The notes beneath the pieces are model-generated. The model saw only the letters and a program-made list of their open reading frames with translations. It did not search any database and was not told where the DNA came from. From contig CAZYMF010000216.1 in the NCBI GenBank assembly GCA_964648215.1, forward strand, positions 1 to 8,024: DNA of 8,024 bases. Reading direction: 5' to 3'. Source of the stretch: CAZYMF01 sp964648215 (GTDB taxonomy: Bacteria; Desulfobacterota; Binatia; HRBIN30; JACQVA1). Position numbers and translations under genes: made by a program. Below, piece after piece: positions 1 through 6,760 of the stretch (its first letter is position 1; every line of letters starts with the position of its first letter).

Positions 1-2
1 CG

Positions 3-785
3 CTAGAACGGGTGCTTCAGCACCTCGGGCAGCAGCTCCGATTGGAACAGGCTGTCGGGCAACTTGACGTCGTAGCGGACCTGCGACATCTGGATCTCGG
101 TGCTGGTCTTCGCCTGCACGTCCTCCATGCGGAGGTAGAGCGGGGTGGCGATTCCCTGCACCTTCTGCACGTCGCCGAAGGTTTCCTTCTTCCACAGGTT
201 TCGGAGCACGTCGTAGTACTCGCGCTGCAACGGCAGCATGGAGTCCTTGGCCACCCACGTGACGATGCGGGAATAGTAGAAGTTGCGGTTGGCGACCTCC
301 TGGATCTTGTAGCAGGGGGTTTTATCCAGCGTGTCCTCGCCGAGAAAGGTGAAGGTGCGGTCGCGGAGGTCGATGAAGCCCATCTGCTCGTAGCTGAAGT
401 CGGTGCCGAGGAACGACTCCATCGCCATGAAGCCGAAGATCTTGCGCACCCGACGGATGGGTGGGTAGTAAGCCCACTGCAGGTCGGAGTCCTGATTCTT
501 CTGCTCCTCGACGACAACGGCCATGCCCCGCACGTCGGCGGGCTCCTCCAGCACCGTCAGGATGCGCTTGTGCTTGGCGACGGTCTTGCGTGCCTGCCGC
601 GCCGTCCACTGCACCGTCTCGCCCTGCGAGTGAACCTTGACGACGAGGGTGCGGGTGCTCGAGTGGTCGGGCTCGAGCGCGGCTTTCATGTCCTTGGCGA
701 TCGTCGTCGCATCGGGCGGCGCGGCCAGCGCGGGCGGAACGAGCGCAAGGAGGGCGGCGAAGGATGTCAGCAGTAGTGTACGCAT
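3..785 (-). CDS. Outer membrane lipoprotein-sorting (LolA-like) periplasmic protein
   Basis: This 260-aa protein matches the LolA-like 'outer membrane lipoprotein-sorting protein' family (Pfam LolA_like type), thought to be a periplasmic half-barrel that carries lipids or lipoproteins. Its start is taken at MRTLLLTSF, because this opens a clean signal peptide: Arg2, a hydrophobic core at residues 4-18, and an Ala-Leu-Ala cleavage motif near residues 19-21. A ribosome site AGGGA (793-797) lies 7 nt upstream. A longer reading from 830 would put charged residues before the signal peptide and is not favoured. Family-typical parts are the DVRGMAVVV segment (84-92), the WAYYPPIRRVRKI strand (104-116), and SFLGTDFSYE (124-133). 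A Cys at 158 is not placed as a lipobox, so the mature protein is probably soluble. Length is normal for the family. Such genes often sit beside RND/MMPL exporters, but none is visible here; the neighbour downstream lies outside the window. The family call is confident, the cargo unknown. Confidence 0.86.
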   Translation of the reverse strand: MRTLLLTSFAALLALVPPALAAPPDATTIAKDMKAALEPDHSSTRTLVVKVHSQGETVQWTARQARKTVAKHKRILTVLEEPADVRGMAVVVEEQKNQDSDLQWAYYPPIRRVRKIFGFMAMESFLGTDFSYEQMGFIDLRDRTFTFLGEDTLDKTPCYKIQEVANRNFYYSRIVTWVAKDSMLPLQREYYDVLRNLWKKETFGDVQKVQGIATPLYLRMEDVQAKTSTEIQMSQVRYDVKLPDSLFQSELLPEVLKHPF

Positions 786-938
786 GGGCGTTTCCCTACC
801 ACAGCGGATTATTTTGGCAAAGACGGGCACGGTGGTTTCCGCCGGTGGTCTCGGGCGGTTGGCGGTTGGCGGTTGGGCCTGAGAGGCGACATTGCTGGCG
901 CCGGGCTCGACGGACCCACGGGCGCGCCGGGGCGCGGC
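786..938. promoter_or_regulatory. Intergenic gap upstream of the LolA-like gene
   Basis: These 153 bp separate the DUF1614 stop from the LolA-like start. Three things can be seen. A GC hairpin (CGCGCC-GG-GGCGCG, 923-936) lies just after the DUF1614 stop, but no T-run follows it, so it is at best a weak terminator. Three tandem copies of GGTTGGC, the last ending in G, occupy 857-877. An A/T-rich island at 808-815, rare in this GC-rich DNA, sits about 25 bp upstream of the LolA-like start and could be part of a promoter, but no good -35/-10 pair was found. The length of the gap is compatible with separate transcription of the LolA-like gene. Confidence 0.35.
857..877 (+). repeat. Three tandem copies of a GGTTGGC heptamer
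   Basis: The heptamer GGTTGGC is present at 857-863 and 864-870, and a third copy with a final G instead of C at 871-877. The resulting spacing of six GG pairs by TT or C is compatible with a two-tier G-quadruplex on the plus strand, which is the template strand for the flanking minus-strand genes. A chance simple repeat is equally possible. Confidence 0.7.
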
Positions 939-1607
939 TCACGCCAACAGGACGGCAAGGATGCCGGTGAGAAAGATGCCGTCGAAGGTGCCGGCGCCGC
1001 CGATCGAGGCGATCGGGGCGCCGAGCCCCTGCACCTTGTCCAGGTTCAGCAGGTCGGCCCCGATCAGCGTTCCCAGGCTGCCCGAGATGTAGGCCAGCGG
1101 CGGAGCTAGTTTGCGCGAGAGAATCAGCGCCACGGCGGCGGCCACCAGCGGCGGGATCAACGTCGGCACGGCGATCCCCATGCCGCGAACCGGGTGCGCC
1201 ATCGGATGCACGATGGCGGTGACCAGGGCGACGCCGATGAGGCTGCGCACGTAGAGCCGGTTCTTCACCAGCAGGTAGAGCGACAGCAGCGTCGGAATGA
1301 TCGCCCCGCCGAGGTTGACCGCGATGGTCGTCTGCCGCAGGTCCTTCACCATCGGGATGACGTAGCGCATCCCGAAGAAAGTGACCTCCCGCCCGGTGAC
1401 GATCTGCTCCGGAGGGAGCTGCGCCACCGGAACGTTGACGTAGCTGCCGAGGAGCGACAGCACCAGCAGCGCGAACACGTAGCGCCGGTCCACCCCGACC
1501 TTCTCGTAGGCGTACTCGAGGATCCCGATCTCCACCGAGACGATGACGAAGGCGACGAGGAAGAACAGCAGCAACAGGAACGGCAGAGCCAGCGGGAAGT
1601 ACTGCAT
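939..1607 (-). CDS. DUF1614 family integral membrane protein
   Basis: This 222-aa inner-membrane protein matches the DUF1614 family, whose function is unknown. It has several hydrophobic segments, approximately at residues 5-28, 43-60, 98-114, 119-135, 144-163 and 203-221. Conserved-looking motifs lie at SLLGSYVNVP (51-60), NLGGAIIPT (98-106), HPVRGMGIAVP (138-148), SGSLGTLIGADLLNL (175-189) and SIGGAGTFDGIFLTGI (201-216). The last is the most recognisable family signature. Polar residues in or near membrane segments (His134, His138, Asp185, Asp209) could line a transport or catalytic site, which is inference. The ATG start has GAGG (1615-1618) 7 nt upstream. The start lies 13 bp after the UPF0182 stop, so the two genes are probably co-transcribed and translated in sequence. 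Confidence 0.85.
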   Translation of the reverse strand: MQYFPLALPFLLLLFFLVAFVIVSVEIGILEYAYEKVGVDRRYVFALLVLSLLGSYVNVPVAQLPPEQIVTGREVTFFGMRYVIPMVKDLRQTTIAVNLGGAIIPTLLSLYLLVKNRLYVRSLIGVALVTAIVHPMAHPVRGMGIAVPTLIPPLVAAAVALILSRKLAPPLAYISGSLGTLIGADLLNLDKVQGLGAPIASIGGAGTFDGIFLTGILAVLLA

Positions 1608-1620
1608 ACGGCCGCCTCGG

Positions 1621-4368
1621 TCAGTGATCGCTGTCCGCTGGCTTGTCGCCCGCGAGCGCCTTGTGCAGCTCGTCCATCTGGGCGCCGAAGCCCGGCCAGT
1701 CGCCTTTGCGCAACGCCTCCAGGGCCTGGTCGTAGTGCTGGCGTGCGGCCGCCGCCGCTCCCACGGGCGGGGCGCCGCCCGCGGGAGCGGCGCCGGCCGT
1801 GGGCGGGGTGGCCGCCACGACCGCCGGGACCGGCGGCGGGCCCTCGAACAGGGCGGGGAACAGCGTGTCGACGTCCTGGCTCATGACCACGCGATCGCCG
1901 GCCGAGGCGATCAGACGCTTGAGCTCGGGCAGCTCGCTGCGCTCGGCGCGCAGGTAGAGGGGCTCGACGTAGAGCAGCGTATCTTCGATGGGGATGACCA
2001 GCAGGTTGCCGCGGATGACGCGTGAGCCGGTCTGGTTCCACAGCGAGAGCTGCTGCGAGATGGTGGTGTCCTGATCGATGCGGGCCTCGATCTGCGCCGG
2101 CCCGAAGACGAGCTTGTCCTTCGGGAAGGAGAACTCGATCACCGAGCCGTAGTTCGGCCCGTCGCAGCGCGCCGCCAGCCAGGCGATCATGTTGTCGCGG
2201 TTGTTCGGCACCATCGGCATCATGAGGATGAACTCCTCGTGCGTCTCGCCCGGCAGCCGCATGATGGTGTAGTACGGCTGCATCACCGTGGTCTCGCCGG
2301 CGTAGTTCTCCTGCGGGAAGTTCCAGAGGTCCTCCTTGTTGTAGAACACCTCCGGGTCGGTCATGTGATAGGTGCTGTACATGTTGGACTGGAGGATGAA
2401 GAGGTCCTCCGGATAGCGGACGTGCTGGCGCAGGGCCGGCGGCATGCGGTCGAGCGGCTGGAACAGCGAGGGGAAGATGCCCTCGTAGGTGCGCACGATC
2501 GGGTCCTCGGGGTCGGCGACGTAGAAGGTCGGCTTGCCGTCGTAGGCGTCGATCACGACCTTGACCGAGTTGCGGATGTAGTTGATGCCCCCCGCCCGAT
2601 TGCGTTGCGAGTAGGGCACCGCGTCGCTGACCGTGTAGGCGTCCTGCAGCCACACCAGGTGGCCGTTGCTCACCACCAGGTAGGGGTCGCGGTCGAGGTG
2701 CAGGAACGGGGCGACGCGCTGGATGCGCTCCTGGATGCCGCGGCGGAACAGGACGCGGCTGTTCACCGTGACGTTGCTGCTGATCAGCAGCTTGACGTCG
2801 CCGAAGTGCCAGGCGAAGAGCAGGCGCCGCCACAGGCTGTCCAGCGCCACGCCGGCGCTGCCGTCGTAGGTGCTGTACACGTTGTCGTTGCCGCGGGCGT
2901 AGTCGAACTCCTTGGTGCCGCCGCGGACGACGACGTAGTTGGCGGTCTCCTCGCCGAAGTAGATGCCGGGCCGGCTGATCTTGAGATCGGGCGGCGTCGT
3001 CGGCGGAATGTCCTTGACGTAGAAGACCGGCAGACCCTCCTCGTCGAAGCGGTTGACCGGGCTCATGGCGAGGCCGATGCCGTGGGTGAACTTGAAGTGC
3101 TGGTTGATCCACGTCTGCGCCTCGGGCGGCAGGCGGCTCTGGTTGAGCTCGCGCGCCGACAGCATCACCTGGCGGTAGCTGCCGTCGAGGGTGTAGCGGT
3201 CGACGTCGACGTCGCTGAAGTCGTAGTACAGGCGCAGCTCCTGCAGCTGGCGGTAGGTGTCGAGCAGGGGGCGCGGGTCCCACCAGCGGATGTTCTGAAT
3301 GGTGGCGTCGTTGCGCGCCAGCACCTCCGCGGTGAGCTTGCCGGCCGCGGGAAACGCCTTGCTGTCGATGCGGTCGAGGCCGAAGCCGAAGCGGGTCAAG
3401 GCGATGTTGCTCTCGATGTACGGCTTCTCCAGGCGCAGCTCGTCGGGCTTGACGCGGTAGCTCTGCACCAGGCCGGGAACCAGCCCCTCGGTCAGCGAGC
3501 CGGCGAAGACGATCACCACGGCGGCGATCGGCAGGCGATAATCGCGCAGCACGACGTTGAGGGCGCACAGCACCGCCGCCACCGCCGCGGCGGCGACCAG
3601 AGCCGCCAGCAGCGGCAGGCGGACGTACACGTCGGTGTAGGCGGCGCCGAAGACGACCCCGTTGCTGCGCAGCAGCAGCCCGTAGCGCTGCAGCGCGTAG
3701 TCGGCGGCCTTGAGGAGGAAGAACACCGCCAGCAGGATCGACAGGTGGCGTGTCGCCCCGGCGCTGACGTGCGGGAAGCCGCCGCCGGTGTCGATGGCAC
3801 CGCGCACGACGTAGATGCCGACGGCGATCGCGCCGCAGAGGAAGACCAGCAGCAGCAGCCAGTCGCGGAACAGGTCGTAGGCCGGCAGGGTGAAGACGTA
3901 GAAGCCGAGATCGCGGCCGAACAGGGGGTCGGTGCGATGGAACGGGACCCCGTGAAGCCACTTGAGAAGCAGCTCCCAGCGGGTGGCCGCGGCGAGGGCG
4001 AGCAGAAAGCCGAGCAGCAGCGAGGCGAACGAGACGATGAGACGCCACGGCAGCTGATCGGGGGAGAACTCGAGCACCTCGGGCACGCCCTCGAAGCCGC
4101 CGTTGCCGCGGATCACCCGCAGCCGGCGCACCTTCGGCGACGGCGAGCGCGACGCCAGCAAGCCGTTGACGGCCAGGGCCAACGCGGAGACGACGCCGGC
4201 GACGAGGAACGCCAGCGTCTTGGCTTCCCACACGGTGCGAAACACCGCCCCGAAGCCGAGGGTGTCGAACCACAGCCAGTCGACGAGAAAGTCGCCGAGG
4301 GTGAAGAAGGCGATCAACAGCGCCAGCAGCAGCGCCGAGAGGACTACGACGACGATAGGTCTTCTCAT
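1621..4368 (-). CDS. UPF0182 family giant membrane protein
   Basis: This 915-aa protein matches the UPF0182 family, which is widespread in actinobacteria, cyanobacteria and some proteobacteria and has no settled function. The N-terminal third holds seven hydrophobic segments, near residues 5-28, 50-72, 108-128, 163-188, 208-226, 251-274 and 279-300. A large domain of about 540 residues follows, probably outside the cytoplasm. Motifs typical of the family include EKPYIESNIALTRFGFGLD (314-332), NIRWWDPRPLL (359-369) and THGIGLAMSPVNR (428-440). Near the C-terminus a Pro/Ala/Gly-rich linker (about 842-875) leads to a short helical tail, HYDQALEALRKGDWPGFGAQ, also seen in relatives. The ATG start is supported by GGGAG (4374-4378), 5 nt upstream, and by the first membrane segment following at once. 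Length is full and no frameshift is seen. It heads an operon with DUF1614, and its leader contains strong palindromes. Confidence 0.92.
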   Translation of the reverse strand: MRRPIVVVVLSALLLALLIAFFTLGDFLVDWLWFDTLGFGAVFRTVWEAKTLAFLVAGVVSALALAVNGLLASRSPSPKVRRLRVIRGNGGFEGVPEVLEFSPDQLPWRLIVSFASLLLGFLLALAAATRWELLLKWLHGVPFHRTDPLFGRDLGFYVFTLPAYDLFRDWLLLLVFLCGAIAVGIYVVRGAIDTGGGFPHVSAGATRHLSILLAVFFLLKAADYALQRYGLLLRSNGVVFGAAYTDVYVRLPLLAALVAAAAVAAVLCALNVVLRDYRLPIAAVVIVFAGSLTEGLVPGLVQSYRVKPDELRLEKPYIESNIALTRFGFGLDRIDSKAFPAAGKLTAEVLARNDATIQNIRWWDPRPLLDTYRQLQELRLYYDFSDVDVDRYTLDGSYRQVMLSARELNQSRLPPEAQTWINQHFKFTHGIGLAMSPVNRFDEEGLPVFYVKDIPPTTPPDLKISRPGIYFGEETANYVVVRGGTKEFDYARGNDNVYSTYDGSAGVALDSLWRRLLFAWHFGDVKLLISSNVTVNSRVLFRRGIQERIQRVAPFLHLDRDPYLVVSNGHLVWLQDAYTVSDAVPYSQRNRAGGINYIRNSVKVVIDAYDGKPTFYVADPEDPIVRTYEGIFPSLFQPLDRMPPALRQHVRYPEDLFILQSNMYSTYHMTDPEVFYNKEDLWNFPQENYAGETTVMQPYYTIMRLPGETHEEFILMMPMVPNNRDNMIAWLAARCDGPNYGSVIEFSFPKDKLVFGPAQIEARIDQDTTISQQLSLWNQTGSRVIRGNLLVIPIEDTLLYVEPLYLRAERSELPELKRLIASAGDRVVMSQDVDTLFPALFEGPPPVPAVVAATPPTAGAAPAGGAPPVGAAAAARQHYDQALEALRKGDWPGFGAQMDELHKALAGDKPADSDH

Positions 4369-4435
4369 CTACTCTCCCGTTCCCGGGCGCCGCAGGGCGC
4401 GCTTCCAGGACTGTTTCGGCCATTGCCGACGACCA

Positions 4436-4455
4436 GGGCACGCCATGGCGTGCCC
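4436..4455. repeat. Perfect 20-bp palindrome
   Basis: GGGCACGCCATGGCGTGCCC is identical to its reverse complement. As DNA it would suit a dimeric regulator; as RNA it would form a stem of eight pairs with a CATG loop. No T-run follows on either strand, which argues against a classical intrinsic terminator. It is 67 bp from the UPF0182 start codon. Confidence 0.8.
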
Positions 4456-4475
4456 GTAGCGCGCCGCGCGGTACG
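4455..4475. repeat. Imperfect 21-bp palindrome abutting the first
   Basis: The left arm CGTAGCGCGC (4455-4464) and right arm GCGCGGTACG (4466-4475) pair at 9 of 10 positions around a central C, the only mismatch being G4459 against G4471. It shares base 4455 with the perfect palindrome, so the two form a continuous 40-bp dyad block. Confidence 0.7.
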
Positions 4476-4522
4476 ACCTCCGCCGACCGCCACGATTGGG
4501 GTCGGATCGTTCGCGGCCGGTG

Positions 4523-4843
4523 TCAGCTTGCGGCATCAATCCGCCGAACGTGCTCCTGCACCACCTCCGGTGGGCACAGGTAGATGAACAAGCGGCAGAC
4601 GGCGATCAGGACGATGAGATCGTCCAGTTCGCCGATGAAGGGGATGAAGTCGGGGATCAGATCGACGGGCGAGACAAAGTAGATAATGCTCAACAGCAGC
4701 AGCGCCTTCGGCCAGATAGAGACGCGGCCGTCCCAGACCAGGCGCCAGTACAGGCGTGCGAACTGGGGCAGGTGGAGGAGGAATTGCAGCCCGCGCATGC
4801 CGAAAGCGGGCGTTGGCCAGGGAAAGGTGGCGCGCTGGCTCAT
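4523..4843 (-). CDS. DUF1232 (YkvA-like) small membrane protein
   Basis: This 106-aa protein carries the DUF1232 core at about residues 47-83, with the hallmark string YFVSPVDLIPDFIPFIGELDD (residues 55-75, written here without the flanks). The two hydrophobic stretches on either side (47-58 and 76-90) suggest a membrane hairpin. The family has no established function. The start is taken at MSQRATFPW, with AAGGGAT just upstream. The reading frame runs open to 5023, but those extra 60 residues are Arg/Gly/Ala-rich, resemble no domain, and would run across the promoter. The gene is divergent from the LLM oxidoreductase and lies upstream of the UPF0182 gene on the same strand, separated by a dyad-rich gap. 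A -10-like box sits so close to the start that the mRNA may be leaderless. Confidence 0.85.
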   Translation of the reverse strand: MSQRATFPWPTPAFGMRGLQFLLHLPQFARLYWRLVWDGRVSIWPKALLLLSIIYFVSPVDLIPDFIPFIGELDDLIVLIAVCRLFIYLCPPEVVQEHVRRIDAAS

Positions 4844-5040
4844 GGATCCCTTATAGCGGCTGTGGCAGCCGACGTCACCCCCGGACCTGGCGCCCCTGGG
4901 GCCCCTGCGAAGGAGAGCACCGCCACGGCCGGCAATCTCCGGCGGCGGAGCGATGTCGGCTTCCGCGCGTCGCGCCGAGGTGTTAGTGGTTCCGGGCGTC
5001 GCGGAAGCGGGGATCGACGACACGCGCCGTGGAGGGATTC
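4844..5040. promoter_or_regulatory. Divergent intergenic region between DUF1232 and LLM genes
   Basis: These 197 bp separate two divergent starts and should hold promoters in both directions. The leftward one is visible (see the separate entry). For the rightward gene no good -35/-10 pair was found, only a strong ribosome site GGAGGG at 5031-5036. A weak inverted repeat GCCGG-N6-CCGGC lies at 4928-4943, and there are C- and G-runs around 4878-4905. No credible small gene is seen. Confidence 0.45.
4850..4878 (-). promoter_or_regulatory. Sigma70-like promoter for the DUF1232 gene, with a dyad in its spacer
   Basis: On the minus strand, GTGACG (4873-4878, 4 of 6 matches to TTGACA) lies exactly 17 bp before TATAAG (4850-4855, 5 of 6 matches to TATAAT). 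The spacer contains the inverted repeat CGGCTG-TGG-CAGCCG (4857-4871), which fills 15 of its 17 bp. The start codon begins 7 nt after the -10 box, so transcription would begin at or near the ATG, and the AAGGG ribosome-site-like bases overlap the -10. Either this is a leaderless promoter or the -10 match is fortuitous. Confidence 0.45.
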
Positions 5041-6117
5041 ATGGATCGGATGAACGAGCTTGGTTTCTACACTCTGGCGGGTGCGCCGCGCACTCCCCGG
5101 GACTTGATCCGCGAGGTGCAGCAGGGCGAGGAGATGGGCCTCGGCTCGGTCTTCATCTCCGAGCGCTTCAACATCAAGGAAGCGGCCACCCTCTCGGGCG
5201 CCGTGGGTGCGGTCTCGACGGAGATCGGTATCGCCACCGCGGCGACCAACCACAACACGCGCCATCCGATGGTGACCGCCGCGTACGCGATGACCATGCA
5301 CAAGCTCACCGGCGGGCGCTTCTCGCTCGGGCTGGGTCGCGGCATCGGCGTGCTCTTCGACACCTTCGGCTTGCCCCGGATCAAGACGGCCGAGATCGAG
5401 GACTTCGTCGGCCTCATGCGGCGCATCTGGCGGGGAGAGGTCGTCTTCGGGCACGACGGTCCGGCGGGGCGCTATCCGGTCCTCACCATGGGCCCGGAGT
5501 ACGACGAGCACATTCCCATGACCTTCACCGCCTTCGCGCAGAACTCGCTGAAGCTCGGTGGCCGCGCCTTCGACGCGGTGGTGCTGCACACGTTCTTCAG
5601 CGACGAAACCACCGAGCGCTGCGTCCGCACCGTCAAGCAGGCCGCGGCGGAGGCGGGCCGCGATCCGGCCAAGGTGCGCGTCTGGTCGTGCTTCGCGACC
5701 GTCGGCGACCATCTCCCGGCGGACCTCAGGCTCAAGAAGACGGTCGGCCGCATGGCGACCTATCTCCAGGCGTACGGCGACCTGATGGTGAAGACGAACC
5801 GCTGGGATCCGGCGGTGCTGCAGCGCTTCCGCGACGACGACCTCGTCAAGGGCTTCCGCGGAGCCCTGGATACCTTGGCGACGACGGAGGAGCTCGAGCA
5901 CGTTGCCACGCTGATCCCGGACGAGTGGCTGGCCTCGGCCGCCAGCGGCACGCCCGATCGCTGCGTGGACAAGATCCTCGGCCAGTTCGCCCTCGGCTGC
6001 GACGGCGTGATCCTGCACGGCGCCAGCCCGGCAGAGCTCGCGCCGATCGTCGCCGCGTACCGCAAGCGGCGTCCGGCCGGAAAGTTCGACCACCTGGCCC
6101 CCAACCCCGCGGGCTAG
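5041..6117 (+). CDS. LLM-class F420/flavin-dependent oxidoreductase (MSMEG_2249-like)
   Basis: This 358-aa protein belongs to the luciferase-like monooxygenase (LLM) superfamily, (beta/alpha)8 barrel enzymes using FMN or F420. It most resembles the subfamily annotated as probable F420-dependent oxidoreductases of the MSMEG_2249 type. Features seen are the N-terminal strand GFYTLAGAP (8-16), the helix and strand around EEMGLGSVFISERFN (30-44), the NHNTRHPMVTA segment (70-80), the LTGGRFSLGLGRGIG stretch (89-103) typical of LLM cofactor-binding regions, and a C-terminal CDGVILHGASPAEL strand-helix ending the barrel. The substrate is unknown. The start at 5041 is chosen because GGAGGG (5031-5036) is 4 nt upstream. 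An in-frame GTG at 5029 would place this ribosome site inside the gene, and an ATG at 5050 is also possible. The phosphotransferase gene follows 13 bp later, suggesting an operon. F420 rather than FMN use is inference from the subfamily. Confidence 0.88.
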   Translation: MDRMNELGFYTLAGAPRTPRDLIREVQQGEEMGLGSVFISERFNIKEAATLSGAVGAVSTEIGIATAATNHNTRHPMVTAAYAMTMHKLTGGRFSLGLGRGIGVLFDTFGLPRIKTAEIEDFVGLMRRIWRGEVVFGHDGPAGRYPVLTMGPEYDEHIPMTFTAFAQNSLKLGGRAFDAVVLHTFFSDETTERCVRTVKQAAAEAGRDPAKVRVWSCFATVGDHLPADLRLKKTVGRMATYLQAYGDLMVKTNRWDPAVLQRFRDDDLVKGFRGALDTLATTEELEHVATLIPDEWLASAASGTPDRCVDKILGQFALGCDGVILHGASPAELAPIVAAYRKRRPAGKFDHLAPNPAG

Positions 6118-6130
6118 GATTGGGCGGGCC

Positions 6131-6757
6131 GTGTCGGCCATTCCGACGCCAGAGACCATCGACGCAGACTGGCTCACCGAGCGACTGCGCCAACCCGGCC
6201 ACGGCGCCGCCCGGGTGCGCGACTTCACCAGCACACGGGTGGGCACGGGGCCGATCGGGAAGTGCATTCGCTTCGAGCTCGACGTGGAGGAGGGCTCCGC
6301 GCCGACGCCACGGAGCCTGATCGGCAAGTTTCCCTCCGACGATCCCATGAGCCGGCAGACCGGCGTCTTGCTGCGGAACTTCATCAAGGAGGTGTCCTTC
6401 TACCGGGAGCTCGAGCCACGCCTCACGATCTCGACGCCGCGGTGCTACTACGCGGCGATCGAGGGCGAGGGGCCCGAGTTCGCTCTCCTGCTCGAGGATC
6501 TGGCGCCGGCGGAGCAGGGTGATCAGCTCGCCGGCTGTTCGGTCGAGGTCGCGCGCGCGGCCGTGGTCGAGCTGGTGGGATTGCACGCACCGAGCTGGTG
6601 CGACCAAGGGCTGCGGGGCATCGACTGGCTCGGCGAGCCGAACGAGACGACGGCCGAGATGGTACGCATGCTCTACCGCGCGCAGCTACCCGGCTTCCTC
6701 GATCGCTATGCCGGGCGTCTGGCGCCGAAGGGTTTCTCGACTGACGGCCGGCGCTGA
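6131..6757 (+). pseudogene. Truncated APH/ecdysteroid-kinase-like phosphotransferase, catalytic half missing
   Basis: The 208-residue product matches the N-terminal part of phosphotransferases of the APH/EcKinase-like fold, which transfer phosphate from ATP to small molecules and usually have about 340-360 residues. The N-lobe is intact: a glycine-rich loop region VGTGPIGKCIRFEL (37-50), the likely ATP-binding Lys66 in SLIGKFPSDDP, a helix with Glu87 in FIKEVSFYREL, and the hinge FALLLEDLAP (117-126). The early C-lobe follows (QGDQLAGCS, ELVGLHAPSW). After YAGRLAPK (193-200) the family-like sequence ends in GFSTDGRR and a stop, before the HGD-x4-N catalytic loop and the metal-binding Asp. No continuation is found downstream, where a glycosyltransferase gene occupies the opposite strand. 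The start is a GTG 13 bp after the LLM stop, with only a weak ribosome site; no other start occurs before Met73. It is probably inactive as a kinase, though a stable fragment with another role cannot be excluded. Confidence 0.72.
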
Positions 6758-6760
6758 AAT

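Larger units (their letters stand above)
4369..4522 (-). promoter_or_regulatory. Leader of the UPF0182 operon, rich in dyads
   Basis: This 154-bp stretch lies between the DUF1232 stop and the UPF0182 start, both genes reading leftward. It contains a perfect 20-bp palindrome (4436-4455), a near-perfect 21-bp palindrome sharing one base with it (4455-4475), and a smaller hairpin GCGCC-GCAG-GGCGC (4387-4400) close to the ribosome site. No convincing -35/-10 pair is visible. The dyads could be operators for the UPF0182 operon, a T-less terminator of the DUF1232 transcript, or RNA hairpins in a 5' leader. The sequence does not decide between these. Confidence 0.45.

Noticed and set aside
12..776. 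A 254-codon plus-strand frame opposite the LolA-like gene
   Set aside because: It is rich in His, Leu, Val and Gly without domain features, while the minus-strand frame has a signal peptide and family motifs.
786..830. Upstream start for the LolA-like protein at 830
   Set aside because: It would add 15 charged residues before a textbook signal peptide; the inner ATG at 785 has its own AGGGA ribosome site.
923..936. Hairpin after DUF1614 as an intrinsic terminator
   Set aside because: The stem is six GC pairs with a two-base loop and no T-run follows, so it is not separable from chance in this GC-rich DNA.
1346..4441. A 1031-codon minus-strand open frame overlapping UPF0182 and DUF1614
   Set aside because: It is an alternative frame of the same region, very rich in Arg, Pro and Ala, with no recognisable motif. 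It crosses two well supported genes.
2239..4587. A 782-codon open frame on the plus strand opposite the UPF0182 gene
   Set aside because: It is a shadow of the GC-rich UPF0182 codons: rich in Val, Ala, Asp, His, Gln and Gly without any domain or membrane pattern, while the minus strand gives a full-length recognised family.
4844..5023. Upstream start for the DUF1232 protein at 5023
   Set aside because: The added 60 residues are low-complexity Arg/Gly/Ala sequence covering the likely promoter, and the ATG at 4843 gives the usual small DUF1232 size.
4840..6387. A 515-codon minus-strand frame opposite the LLM oxidoreductase
   Set aside because: It is antisense to a clear LLM gene with a strong ribosome site, and its composition is that of a GC-rich shadow.
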